Source of the DNA: Legionella micdadei
GTDB taxonomy: Bacteria > Pseudomonadota > Gammaproteobacteria > Legionellales > Legionellaceae
Assembly (NCBI RefSeq): GCF_000953635.1
Contig: NZ_LN614830.1
Location: 1,789,001-1,853,000, forward strand
Direction of reading: 5' to 3'
DNA length: 64,000 nt
Positions 29,648 to 37,568 of the stretch are shown in pieces; positions within the stretch are counted from its first letter, which is position 1; the number at the start of each line of letters is the position of its first letter. Under the pieces are notes generated by a model. It was given only the letters and a program-made list of their open reading frames with translations. It did not search any database and was not told where the DNA came from. Both the position numbers and the translations under genes were made by a program.

Positions 29648-31510
29648 ATGCGATTTAACAATTCAGTAAAAAATGATCGGGCAGAATTGCGATTGCATAC
29701 CTCTCGATTAAATTTACTAGTCTTATTGATAATTATCTTATCATTAACACTGATTTTACGCCTAACCTATTTGCAAATATCCGAATTTAAGCGCTATGAA
29801 ACACTTTCTTTAAAAAATCAAATGAGTGTTATTCCAATTGCTCCGCCTCGAGGTATTATTCTTGATAAAAATGGGGTTGTTCTTGCAGAAAATATTCCTG
29901 TCTATGTTCTAGAAATTATTCCTGAACGCGTTAAAGATATACCGAAAACCTTGGAACAGTTACGGATTCTCCTTCCATCGATTACCGATGAAGATATCGA
30001 TAACTTTAATCATGCTCGCAAACAGAATCGTTCGTTTGTTCCTATCCCTTTCAAACTTAAATTAAGTCAAGAAGAAGTCGCTGTTTTTGCAAGTAACCAG
30101 TATCGTTTTCCAGGGGTTAGTATCAAAGCGAGGTTAATGCGCTATTATCCTTTTGGTGAAATGATGGCACATATCCTTGGTTATGTGGGCCGGATCAATG
30201 TGCAGGAGTTGCGTCAGGTCGATCCAACCAATTATCAGGCAACCAATTTTATTGGAAAATCAGGAATTGAAAAATTTTATGAGAATATCTTACATGGTGA
30301 AGTCGGTTATCAATTGATCGAAACCGATGTGAGTGGTCGAACTATCAGAGTTCTCAACAAGCAAAACCCAATATCGGGGGAAAAACTTTATCTGACTATT
30401 GATACACGATTGCAACAAGTCGCGTACCAAGCCATGAAAGATAAACGTGGGGCAGTTGTTGCGTTGAGCACCCAAGGCGGGGATATTTTGGCAATGGTTA
30501 GCGCGCCCAGTTTTGATCCAAACCTATTTGTCAATGGAATTAGTGCTGATGATTATAAGAAATTAGCTACTGCACGCGATCGGCCGCTTTATAATCGAGC
30601 AGTTCGAGGTTTATACCCCCCAGCGTCAACAATCAAGCCCTTTATGGGGTTAGCTGGTCTAGAGAAAGGTGTTGTCGATACCACCTACAGCATTCATGAT
30701 CCCGGTTGGTTTAGGCTGCCAGGCGTTAGCCACCCCTACCGAGATTGGAAAAAAACGGGACATGGTTTTATTAATTTAAAACGAGCGATCACTGTCTCTT
30801 GTGACACTTATTTTTATCACTTGGGTCACAAAATGGGTATTACAGCAATCGAGGATATGTTAATTCAATTTGGATTTGGTCAATTAACTCATGTCGATTT
30901 GCACGAAGAGGCCCCTGGACTTGTCCCTAATAAACATTGGAAAAGACAAGCTAAAGGCCAATCTTGGTACCCTGGTGATACGGTTATAACCTCAATCGGG
31001 CAAGGCTTTACGCTTGTGTCCCCACTCCAGCTAGCCAATGCAACAGCCTCACTAAGTCAGAAAGGTAGACGTTTTAGACCTCATCTCCTGCATAAATCCA
31101 TTCAAAGTGATAAGGGAGAGATCCATGAATATAAAGTCCTTGAAGAGTATCCCATAAAACTTAAAGATGAAAATTATTGGACAATCATCGCAGAAGCCAT
31201 GCAGTCTGTGATTACTAATAATGAAGGGACAGGTTATCGTTTTGGTCGAAATGCGCCCTACTCGGTTGCAGCCAAAACTGGCACAGCCCAAGTATTTGGC
31301 GGTAAGCAATATGAAAAAGTCCGTAAAGCCAAATACGAGGATATTCCTGAATACTTAAGAGACCATTCGCTCATTATTGCCTTTGCTCCTGTAGAAAAAC
31401 CAGAAATTGCAGTGGCAGTAATGGTAGAAAATGATCTAGCAGCATCTAATGTGGCACGAAAGGTCATGGATGCTTATTTTGAACTGAAGAAAAGTGAAAC
31501 TAAGTCATGA
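29648..31510 (+). CDS. mrdA: Penicillin-binding protein 2 (MrdA)
   Basis: 620 residues. One N-terminal membrane anchor (LLVLLIIILSLTLIL), a PBP dimerisation domain (from about PPRGIILDKNG), and the transpeptidase domain with SxxK in PPASTIKPF, SxD in TVSCDTYFYHLG, and KTGTAQ near the C-terminus. It cross-links lateral-wall peptidoglycan in the elongasome together with RodA. ATG 29648 is preferred to the TTG at 29639. mrdB overlaps its stop by 4 bp (ATGA). Confidence 0.96.
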   Translation: MRFNNSVKNDRAELRLHTSRLNLLVLLIIILSLTLILRLTYLQISEFKRYETLSLKNQMSVIPIAPPRGIILDKNGVVLAENIPVYVLEIIPERVKDIPKTLEQLRILLPSITDEDIDNFNHARKQNRSFVPIPFKLKLSQEEVAVFASNQYRFPGVSIKARLMRYYPFGEMMAHILGYVGRINVQELRQVDPTNYQATNFIGKSGIEKFYENILHGEVGYQLIETDVSGRTIRVLNKQNPISGEKLYLTIDTRLQQVAYQAMKDKRGAVVALSTQGGDILAMVSAPSFDPNLFVNGISADDYKKLATARDRPLYNRAVRGLYPPASTIKPFMGLAGLEKGVVDTTYSIHDPGWFRLPGVSHPYRDWKKTGHGFINLKRAITVSCDTYFYHLGHKMGITAIEDMLIQFGFGQLTHVDLHEEAPGLVPNKHWKRQAKGQSWYPGDTVITSIGQGFTLVSPLQLANATASLSQKGRRFRPHLLHKSIQSDKGEIHEYKVLEEYPIKLKDENYWTIIAEAMQSVITNNEGTGYRFGRNAPYSVAAKTGTAQVFGGKQYEKVRKAKYEDIPEYLRDHSLIIAFAPVEKPEIAVAVMVENDLAASNVARKVMDAYFELKKSETKS

Positions 31511-32634
31511 AAACACGTCACAATCGACCAGTTTATAGACTAACTGCAAAATCAATCCATGTTGATTTTCCTTTGTTGTGTTTACTTTTAGCCTTGATTG
31601 CTATGGGGATGCTAATTCTATTCAGTGCTTCAAATCAAAATTTAAGCATGGTATTTCGGCAATCAGTTAGATTAGTGTTTGCTTTAAGTATCATGATGGT
31701 TTTTGCTGCAATTCCTCCTCACAAATATAAAGCATGGACACCATGGATTTATGGGATAGGTTTAGCCTTGCTAATTGCGGTGATGCTTATAGGTAAGATT
31801 GGTAAAGGAGCGCAGCGTTGGTTAGATTTAGGACTATTTCGATTTCAACCCTCAGAAATCATGAAATTAGCCATTCCTATGATGGCCGCTTGGTATTTTG
31901 ATCGCCAACCCTTCCCTATCAGAATCAAATCGCTATTGGTTGCCGCGTTAATGATTTTTATCCCGGGTATTTTAATTGCTAAACAACCTGATTTAGGTAC
32001 TGCTATTATGGTGATTGCCTCTGGCTTATGCGTTATTTTTTTGGCCGGAATAAGAATGCGTATTTTATTATTTATGGGTATGGCTATCGGTGCAAGCATC
32101 CCCTTAGTTTGGCACGTGATGCACGATTATCAAAAACAGCGAATTTATACTTTACTTAATCCAGAACAAGATCCTCTTGGATCGGGTTATCATATTATTC
32201 AATCCAAAATTGCGATTGGTTCCGGTGGTGTTTTTGGAAAGGGCTGGCTTGAAGGAAGTCAATCTCATCTTAATTTTTTACCGGAGCATGCAACTGACTT
32301 TATTTTTGCAGTGAGCGGGGAAGAGTTTGGTTTCGTCGGCAGCTGTATTCTTATTGCATTAGTGATTTTGATTTCACTTCGTGGTCTTCATATAGCAAGG
32401 CATGCGCAAACCAGTTTTACTCGTCTCCTAGCTGCAAGTTTGGCAATGACTTTCTTTCTTTCTGCTTTCGTCAATATAGGTATGGTGATGGGTATTTTGC
32501 CTGTCGTTGGTATTCCTTTGCCTCTAGTCAGCTATGGTGGAACCGCAATGGTGACTTTTCTCACCGGCTTTGGTGTTTTGATGTCAATTAGCTCACACCG
32601 CATTTTATTTAATAATTTATCCTATGGCCGCTAA
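31507..32634 (+). CDS. mrdB: Rod-shape SEDS glycosyltransferase RodA (MrdB)
   Basis: 375 residues, about 10 membrane segments. SEDS motifs: RWLDLGLFRFQPSEIMKLA, KQPDLGTAIM (with the catalytic Asp in the loop between membrane segments in this family), LLNPEQDPLGSGYHIIQSKIA, FLPEHATDFIFAVSGEEFGF and GIPLPLVSYGG. It polymerises lipid II in partnership with PBP2. Last gene of the rsfS-rlmH-mrdA-mrdB unit; a 116-bp gap with its own promoter follows. Confidence 0.96.
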   Translation: MKTRHNRPVYRLTAKSIHVDFPLLCLLLALIAMGMLILFSASNQNLSMVFRQSVRLVFALSIMMVFAAIPPHKYKAWTPWIYGIGLALLIAVMLIGKIGKGAQRWLDLGLFRFQPSEIMKLAIPMMAAWYFDRQPFPIRIKSLLVAALMIFIPGILIAKQPDLGTAIMVIASGLCVIFLAGIRMRILLFMGMAIGASIPLVWHVMHDYQKQRIYTLLNPEQDPLGSGYHIIQSKIAIGSGGVFGKGWLEGSQSHLNFLPEHATDFIFAVSGEEFGFVGSCILIALVILISLRGLHIARHAQTSFTRLLAASLAMTFFLSAFVNIGMVMGILPVVGIPLPLVSYGGTAMVTFLTGFGVLMSISSHRILFNNLSYGR

Positions 32635-32691
32635 CATAATAGGTTTCCTTCATGTGGCTTAAGAACAATTATTAAATCATAATTCAAAGTG

Positions 32692-32720
32692 TTGACATTA
32701 TTTTCTTTATGAATAATAAT
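32692..32720 (+). promoter_or_regulatory. Sigma-70 promoter of the papain-like protease gene
   Basis: Perfect -35 TTGACA (32692-32697), 17-bp spacer, AATAAT (32715-32720; one mismatch). The first in-frame ATG (32709) lies inside the promoter, which argues that translation starts at ATG 32751, where a signal peptide begins. Confidence 0.65.
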
Positions 32721-32750
32721 TTGCCACTTCGATTTCTGGCACCACAATCT

Positions 32751-33818
32751 ATGGAATTAAAATTAATTACGATTAGAGCCCTTATTATAACCCTATTGGC
32801 TATTTCGAACGGCTATTCAGAAGAAGTTACAATCACAGGCTCAATAAAACACATTATCAAGTTATCAACGAACAAAGCTGTACAATCCAAAGAAAATGAA
32901 AAGGAAATTCAATTATTACGAATAGAACTTTCTGATGAAGAAAAAGCATTGCTTGAAATGAGAGCCAGAGAAGCATCTCTACACAGAAATCAATTTTCAT
33001 TAGATTCCTCTTCTCAAGAATCGACTCTACCTAATGCCATTCAACTCGGTATGAACAAAGTTCCGGTACTTGATCAAGGTCGTCATGGAACATGCGTTAC
33101 TTTTGCTGTAACAGGCGCATTGGATGCATTAATTGGTAAAGGCGACTATGTTAGCCAGCTTTGTCACTTACAATTAGGTAATTATTTAGAAAACCATGGC
33201 TACAGTTCAAGTGGCTGGGATGGGAGCAACGCAAGTTCTGTAATCAGCCAAATTAGCCAATATGGGATTATTAATAAGGAAAAGCAGCGAAAATTTGGCT
33301 GTGGTGTTTTGAAGGAATACCCTCTTAATGGTAAAACCCCAAAATCATATATAGAACCAGATAAATTCGCTTCAATGAGTGAATTGATTTTTGGTCATTT
33401 GGCGAATTGGTCAAATAGCTATTATCGACTTGATTCTAGTAAAACATTAAATGAAGTCAAACAAGCCCTTAATTCAGGAGATAGATTAGTTTTTGCAGTA
33501 AGGTTGCCACGTACGGATTTAGGAACAGTTGGCGCGGTAGGTAAATACAAGACTTGGATTGACAAAGACACTTGGGTATTAACCCAAGAAATCATTGACG
33601 GTATAAAAAATGTGAAATCAGCGCATGAAATGATAATTACAGGCTATGATGATAATGCTGTAGCTTTCGATAACAAGGGAAAAAAACACAAGGGCTTGTT
33701 GATACTACGCAACTCTTGGGGAGCTTGGGCTGGTAACTATGGTGAATTCTATATGTCATATGACTACTTTAAATTACTGACTTTTGAAGTTAAACGATTC
33801 TCTCCAAATTCAATTTAG
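32751..33818 (+). CDS. Exported papain-family (C1) cysteine protease
   Basis: 355 residues from ATG 32751. Signal peptide: basic start MELKLITIR, hydrophobic ALIITLLAI, cleavage likely after NGYS. A charged 70-residue propeptide-like region follows, then the C1 domain: oxyanion Gln109 and nucleophile Cys115 in LDQGRHGTCVTFAV, His292 in AHEMIITGYDD, and Asn321 in LLILRNSWG. The spacing between Gln and Cys is standard, although the usual CGSCWAF is CVTFA. Likely periplasmic or secreted; a type II secretion system is encoded 13 kb away, which makes that route possible. Followed by a bidirectional terminator. Confidence 0.85.
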   Translation: MELKLITIRALIITLLAISNGYSEEVTITGSIKHIIKLSTNKAVQSKENEKEIQLLRIELSDEEKALLEMRAREASLHRNQFSLDSSSQESTLPNAIQLGMNKVPVLDQGRHGTCVTFAVTGALDALIGKGDYVSQLCHLQLGNYLENHGYSSSGWDGSNASSVISQISQYGIINKEKQRKFGCGVLKEYPLNGKTPKSYIEPDKFASMSELIFGHLANWSNSYYRLDSSKTLNEVKQALNSGDRLVFAVRLPRTDLGTVGAVGKYKTWIDKDTWVLTQEIIDGIKNVKSAHEMIITGYDDNAVAFDNKGKKHKGLLILRNSWGAWAGNYGEFYMSYDYFKLLTFEVKRFSPNSI

Positions 33819-33859
33819 TTATGCCATATTTGCACTGCTCCCTTTCACTGGAAAGATAC

Positions 33860-33891
33860 AGTTATTTTGGGCCTCAAAGCCCAAAATAACT
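33860..33891. terminator. Bidirectional intrinsic terminator
   Basis: Perfect 13-bp inverted repeat, AGTTATTTTGGGC (33860-33872) and GCCCAAAATAACT (33879-33891), 6-base loop, between the convergent C1 protease gene and rnhB. Its A/T-rich stem base gives U-rich flanks on both transcripts; the last base overlaps the rnhB stop codon. Confidence 0.8.
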
Positions 33892-34466
33892 CATATCAAT
33901 TCTACAGAATGCAAAACTGCAGCTACGGATGAAAAATTCTTACGATGAATGGCACAAGGCCCCTTTTCTTTTAATGCAGCACGATGCATGGCAGTTGCAT
34001 AACCTTTATGTAGCGCAAAACCGTAACCTGGATAAATTAAATCCATTGCTTCCATTTCCTCATCGCGAAGGACTTTTGCTAGAATTGAGGCAGCACTAAT
34101 TGCATTTTCAATATTATCACCATTGATAATTGCCTTGCATGGGATGGCTATTGTTGGAATGAACATACCATCGACAATCACTTCATCCGGTTGAATAGTT
34201 AAGGCCTCGATTGCCCTCTTCATCGCTAGGAGAGTAGCATGATGAATATTTAATCGATCGATTTCTTCCACCTCGGCTCTGCCGTAAGAAAAACAGAGTG
34301 CTTCATTTTTAATCTTATCAACTAATTTTTTCCGTTTGGCAGCAGTTAACTTTTTTGAATCCATCACACCTTCAATTGGCTTATTAAGAATTACTGCTGC
34401 GGTGATAAGTGGACCTGCTAAAGGCCCTCGCCCTACTTCATCAACTCCGGCAATACACCCCGCCAT
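33891..34466 (-). CDS. rnhB: Ribonuclease HII
   Basis: 191 residues. Type 2 RNase H motifs: [14 protein letters not shown] at the start (Asp-Glu), VDGMFIP (Asp), and [17 protein letters not shown] later. It excises single ribonucleotides from DNA. In enterics rnhB follows lpxB; here it is the divergent neighbour of the gnnA-lpxB pair, so an inversion relative to that arrangement is likely. Start ATG 34466 is 75 bp from the divergent gene. Confidence 0.96.
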   Translation of the reverse strand: MAGCIAGVDEVGRGPLAGPLITAAVILNKPIEGVMDSKKLTAAKRKKLVDKIKNEALCFSYGRAEVEEIDRLNIHHATLLAMKRAIEALTIQPDEVIVDGMFIPTIAIPCKAIINGDNIENAISAASILAKVLRDEEMEAMDLIYPGYGFALHKGYATAMHRAALKEKGPCAIHRKNFSSVAAVLHSVELI

Positions 34467-34541
34467 TGCTTATCTCCTGAAAATCAACAAACAGCTAATC
34501 ATAACCATTTAAAATTGATTTATCATTAAGAAAATGAGATC

Positions 34542-35534
34542 ATGCGCACAAATTATTATCATCGTTGTATTATGAGTATATTAAATTGTGCCGTAATTGG
34601 CGTCGGTTACTTAGGGCGCTTTCATGCTCAAAAATATAAAATGCTACCTAATGCTAACTTAGTAGCAATTTGTGACATTAATCCAGATGCTTGTGAAACT
34701 GTATCACGTGAGCTTAATGTTCCTGCTTATATCGATTATAAAGACTTGTTTGGCAAAATTGATGCCGTTAGCATTGTCTCTACGACGAATAGGCACTACG
34801 AAATCGCTAAAGAATGTTTAACCCAAGGCATCCATGTTCTTATTGAGAAACCCATTACAGAAACTGTCGAACAGGCAAACGAGCTGATTGCTCTGGCCAA
34901 ACAGCATCGAGTGAAATTACAGGTGGGTCATTTAGAACGGTTTAATGCCGCTCGCTTAGCACTCGATGAATACCTCGAACAGCCATTATTTATTGAATCA
35001 CACCGATTAGCCCCTTTTAACCCAAGAGGCACTGATGTTAATGTAGTTCTCGACTTGATGATTCATGACATTGATCTGATCCAAGCAATTGTTAATTACC
35101 CAATTGTTAATATTGATGCACAAGGTGCACCTGTTCTATCCAAATCAATTGATATTGCCAATGCCAGAATTACCTTTGCAAATCATTGTGTTGCGAATGT
35201 AACGGCCAGTCGTGTTAGCTTCAAAACAGAGCGCAAAACACGAATTTTTCAGCCTAATTCATATATTTCGATTGATTATCAAAATAAACAATTCGCTGTA
35301 TTTCAAAAAGGGGAAGGCGAAATGTTTCCAGGTATACCTGAAATTACCAGGCATCAGTCTGTATTTGATAAAGGTGACGCATTACTCGAAGAGATAAAGG
35401 CCTTCTTAGATTGCATAGAGAAGGATACAATACCCCTAGTTACCGGAGAGGAAGGAAGAGACGCATTGGCCACAGCAGCAAAAATTTCGGCATTAATTGA
35501 TAACCATTTGACTTTAAATTATGCCCGAGACTAA
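34542..35534 (+). CDS. Gfo/Idh/MocA oxidoreductase, probable GnnA (UDP-GlcNAc 3-dehydrogenase)
   Basis: 330 residues. N-terminal Rossmann CAVIGVGYLGRFHAQ, then the family's catalytic-site EKP in HVLIEKPITET and a MIHDIDLIQAI segment in the C-terminal domain. It overlaps lpxB by 14 bp. A dehydrogenase of this family beside lipid A genes is the pattern of GnnA, which with aminotransferase GnnB makes UDP-2,3-diamino sugar for lipid A; Legionella lipid A is known to contain that sugar. GnnB is not in the window. ATG 34542 has a weak GAGAT before it; the family start could also be Met11 (34572), which has no ribosome binding site. Confidence 0.75.
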   Translation: MRTNYYHRCIMSILNCAVIGVGYLGRFHAQKYKMLPNANLVAICDINPDACETVSRELNVPAYIDYKDLFGKIDAVSIVSTTNRHYEIAKECLTQGIHVLIEKPITETVEQANELIALAKQHRVKLQVGHLERFNAARLALDEYLEQPLFIESHRLAPFNPRGTDVNVVLDLMIHDIDLIQAIVNYPIVNIDAQGAPVLSKSIDIANARITFANHCVANVTASRVSFKTERKTRIFQPNSYISIDYQNKQFAVFQKGEGEMFPGIPEITRHQSVFDKGDALLEEIKAFLDCIEKDTIPLVTGEEGRDALATAAKISALIDNHLTLNYARD

Positions 35535-36699
35535 ACGGCTTGTGATTATTGCTGGAGAAGAATCAGGTGATATCCACGCTGCTTCCCTTGTACATCAATT
35601 AAAAACTGTACACAAATCGCTTGAAATCAGCGGTATTGGTGGACGACATATGCAAGAAGCCGGTGTTCATCTCATTAGCGATTTAGCGAGATATGGCACA
35701 ACCGGCCTCACTGAAGTACTCCGTAATTTGCTTATCATCAAAAAAGCATTTAATGCCATCAAAATTCACCTAAGCAATAACAAACCTGATCTGCTCATCT
35801 TAGTTGATTTCCCTGGCTTCAATTTACGGCTTGTAAAATTTGCAAAAGAACTTGGCATTCGTATCTTATATTATATAAGCCCGCAAATTTGGGCTTGGAA
35901 AGCAAACCGTATTGAACTCATTCGCGCCTATGTCGATCGGATGGCGGTTATCCTTCCATTTGAAAAAGCAATTTATCAAAGAGCAAATATTCCCGTATCG
36001 TTTGTAGGCCACCCTCTTGTTGAAAAAATACCAACATGCGATGATGCAGCAAGTGCAAGAACTAAATTTGAGCTTCCTACAGACAAACGTTTAATTGCGA
36101 TGTTACCAGGAAGCAGGCGCAACGAGATTGAAAGGCATATGCCAATATTGTTAGCAGCGGCCGAAAAACTAAACGAAAAACTATCGGATCTACACTTTGT
36201 TATTCCAATCGCGGGTACCCTCGAACCTTCTATCGTTAAGAACTATTTTTCTAAATCGAAAATCGGAATCTCATTTACACTTGGTCATGCAAGCGAGGTT
36301 GTGGCCTGCAGTGACTGTGCTGTTGTTGCTTCTGGAACCGCCTCTCTTGAGTGCGCCCTCCTTGAAAAACCCATGTGCATTATTTATAAGGGTTCATTAC
36401 TTAGCTTTATTGCAGCAATGAAAGTCATTAAAGTAAAGTATTTGGGTTTATGTAATCTCTTACAAAATGAAATGATAGTGCCAGAGTTGTTACAGTATGA
36501 TTGTAATGTCACAGAATTAACCCGTTCTTTGTTTGAGCTGTTGACCGATCAAGAAATGAGTGAACGCATGCAAAGGCGCCTTAGACAACTTAAATTATCG
36601 CTATCTACAGGCCAGGCCGATTGTACCATTGCGGAATTGGTCAATTCCGAATTGAAACTCGCTGATAAAAAGCCCCGCGCAGAGAAAGATTCTTCTTGA
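35521..36699 (+). CDS. lpxB: Lipid-A-disaccharide synthase LpxB
   Basis: 392 residues, GT19 family. Signatures: GEESGDIHAASLVHQL, GIGGRHMQEAG, LLILVDFPGFNLRL, YYISPQIWAWKANRI, VGHPLVEKIP, AMLPGSRRNEIERHMP and VVASGTASLECAL. It joins UDP-diacylglucosamine and lipid X to the lipid A disaccharide at the membrane. The other early lpx genes are elsewhere; Legionella often carry two lpxB copies, so this may be one paralogue. Translationally coupled to the gnnA-like gene. Triple CTTAAG repeats start at the stop codon. Confidence 0.94.
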   Translation: MPETKRLVIIAGEESGDIHAASLVHQLKTVHKSLEISGIGGRHMQEAGVHLISDLARYGTTGLTEVLRNLLIIKKAFNAIKIHLSNNKPDLLILVDFPGFNLRLVKFAKELGIRILYYISPQIWAWKANRIELIRAYVDRMAVILPFEKAIYQRANIPVSFVGHPLVEKIPTCDDAASARTKFELPTDKRLIAMLPGSRRNEIERHMPILLAAAEKLNEKLSDLHFVIPIAGTLEPSIVKNYFSKSKIGISFTLGHASEVVACSDCAVVASGTASLECALLEKPMCIIYKGSLLSFIAAMKVIKVKYLGLCNLLQNEMIVPELLQYDCNVTELTRSLFELLTDQEMSERMQRRLRQLKLSLSTGQADCTIAELVNSELKLADKKPRAEKDSS

Positions 36700-36743
36700 C
36701 TTAAGAATTCCTTAAGAATTCCTTAAGAATAGTAGATTATCAA
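36700..36743 (+). promoter_or_regulatory. Triple PmrA-like box upstream of fis
   Basis: CTTAAG occurs three times at exact 11-bp intervals (36700, 36711, 36722) with identical AATTC spacers. Each 9-mer CTTAAGAAT matches the Legionella PmrA half-site cTTAATatT at 7 of 9 positions, and the hexamer plus 5-bp spacer matches the enteric PmrA box. Seven bases after the third copy is TATCAA (36738-36743), a poor -10. An OmpR/PmrA-type regulator is the natural reading. Confidence 0.55.
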
Positions 36744-36769
36744 TTAACCTTCATGTACAATTAATTTTG

Positions 36770-36789
36770 CTTTCATTCTCAAATGAAAG
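36770..36789 (+). promoter_or_regulatory. Inverted repeat in fis leader
   Basis: CTTTCAT (36770-36776), 6-base loop, ATGAAAG (36783-36789), 38 bp before the fis start. Could be an operator or a 5' leader hairpin; function unknown. Confidence 0.35.
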
Positions 36790-36826
36790 TATTGGGATAG
36801 AATGATTTAACTAAAATAAGGAAGTT

Positions 36827-37126
36827 ATGATGAATGTCATTGAAACACAAATAGCTACTCAAACTACAAAACAAGATCAAGGTCTTCAAGATTTAGTTTA
36901 TGGTTTGGTAACACGATTTCTTGCTGAAAATAAAGGCAAAGCCATCGATGATCTCTATGACATGATTCTTTCTGAAGTTGAGCCGCCACTTTTGCAAGCC
37001 GTTATGGAAAAGAAACGGGGCAATCAGCTACAAGCAGCTAAACTGCTTGGAATCAGCCGCGGTACAATCAGGAAAAAATTACAACGCTATTTCGGTACGA
37101 AATATTTTCGTTTAACCGACGAATAA
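36827..37126 (+). CDS. fis: Fis-family nucleoid-associated regulator
   Basis: 99 residues. The C-terminal half is the Fis DNA-binding domain: EPPLLQAVMEKKRGNQLQAA, then the helix-turn-helix LLGISRGTIRKKLQRY; the N-terminal half is the dimer/inversion-stimulation region. AAGGAAG precedes tandem ATG codons (36827 and 36830). Legionella encode several Fis paralogues that control effector genes and growth-phase switching; which paralogue this is cannot be said. Its own promoter region carries three PmrA-like boxes and an inverted repeat, and it ends in a strong terminator. Confidence 0.9.
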   Translation: MMNVIETQIATQTTKQDQGLQDLVYGLVTRFLAENKGKAIDDLYDMILSEVEPPLLQAVMEKKRGNQLQAAKLLGISRGTIRKKLQRYFGTKYFRLTDE

Positions 37127-37214
37127 ACCCTCTTTATAAATGATCCTCTTTACTTCCTAAACCAGCTAATACAATCTAGCAGGATAAAGTACTGAGTGTA
37201 TTTATAAGACTTTA

Positions 37215-37237
37215 AAAGGCCCATTATGTGGGCCTTT
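37215..37237 (+). terminator. Intrinsic terminator of fis
   Basis: 9-bp stem AAAGGCCCA (37215-37223) and TGGGCCTTT (37229-37237) with a 5-base loop, followed by CTTATTT. Strong classical terminator about 90 bp after the fis stop. Confidence 0.85.
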
Positions 37238-37271
37238 CTTATTTATAAATTAATTAAATAGATTAGTTCCC

Positions 37272-37293
37272 ATGCAAAAAAGCCATATTTGGC
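37272..37293 (-). terminator. Short minus-strand terminator in the fis-htpG gap
   Basis: On the minus strand AGCCA-AATA-TGGCT is followed directly by TTTTTT. It would end transcripts running past htpG. The rest of the 440-bp gap (37127-37568) shows no open frame; next to the htpG stop is a second GC-rich stem (GGCGGC/GCTGCC near 37523-37540) without a T tract. Confidence 0.45.
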
Positions 37294-37568
37294 TCATCTT
37301 TCAGATGGCAAAGAGCTACTTATATAGGTATCTAAGTCGCACATCATAGCCTTTTTTTTTGCAATCTATGCTTCAATATAACTTTTGTGTTAAATCCAAC
37401 ATAGGAACCTGAGCTATTGTTTAATTGCAAAAAAATTTAATAACTCTCTTTTTCCAGTGGTTTTTGCCATGCTTTCAGAGGTAATAATATGGCCCTTTCC
37501 TGATATAGAGTAGGAAGGGAGGCAGGCAGCTACAAGCCGCCATCCTCTCTAACTCTTGAAACGTAGCT

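Noticed and set aside
32709-32750. Upstream ATG for the papain-like protease
   Set aside because: Falls between the -35 and -10 of the predicted promoter and would bury the signal peptide.
37127-37568. Possible small RNA in the fis-htpG gap
   Set aside because: Two hairpins are present but no promoter pair could be placed; treated as terminators only.
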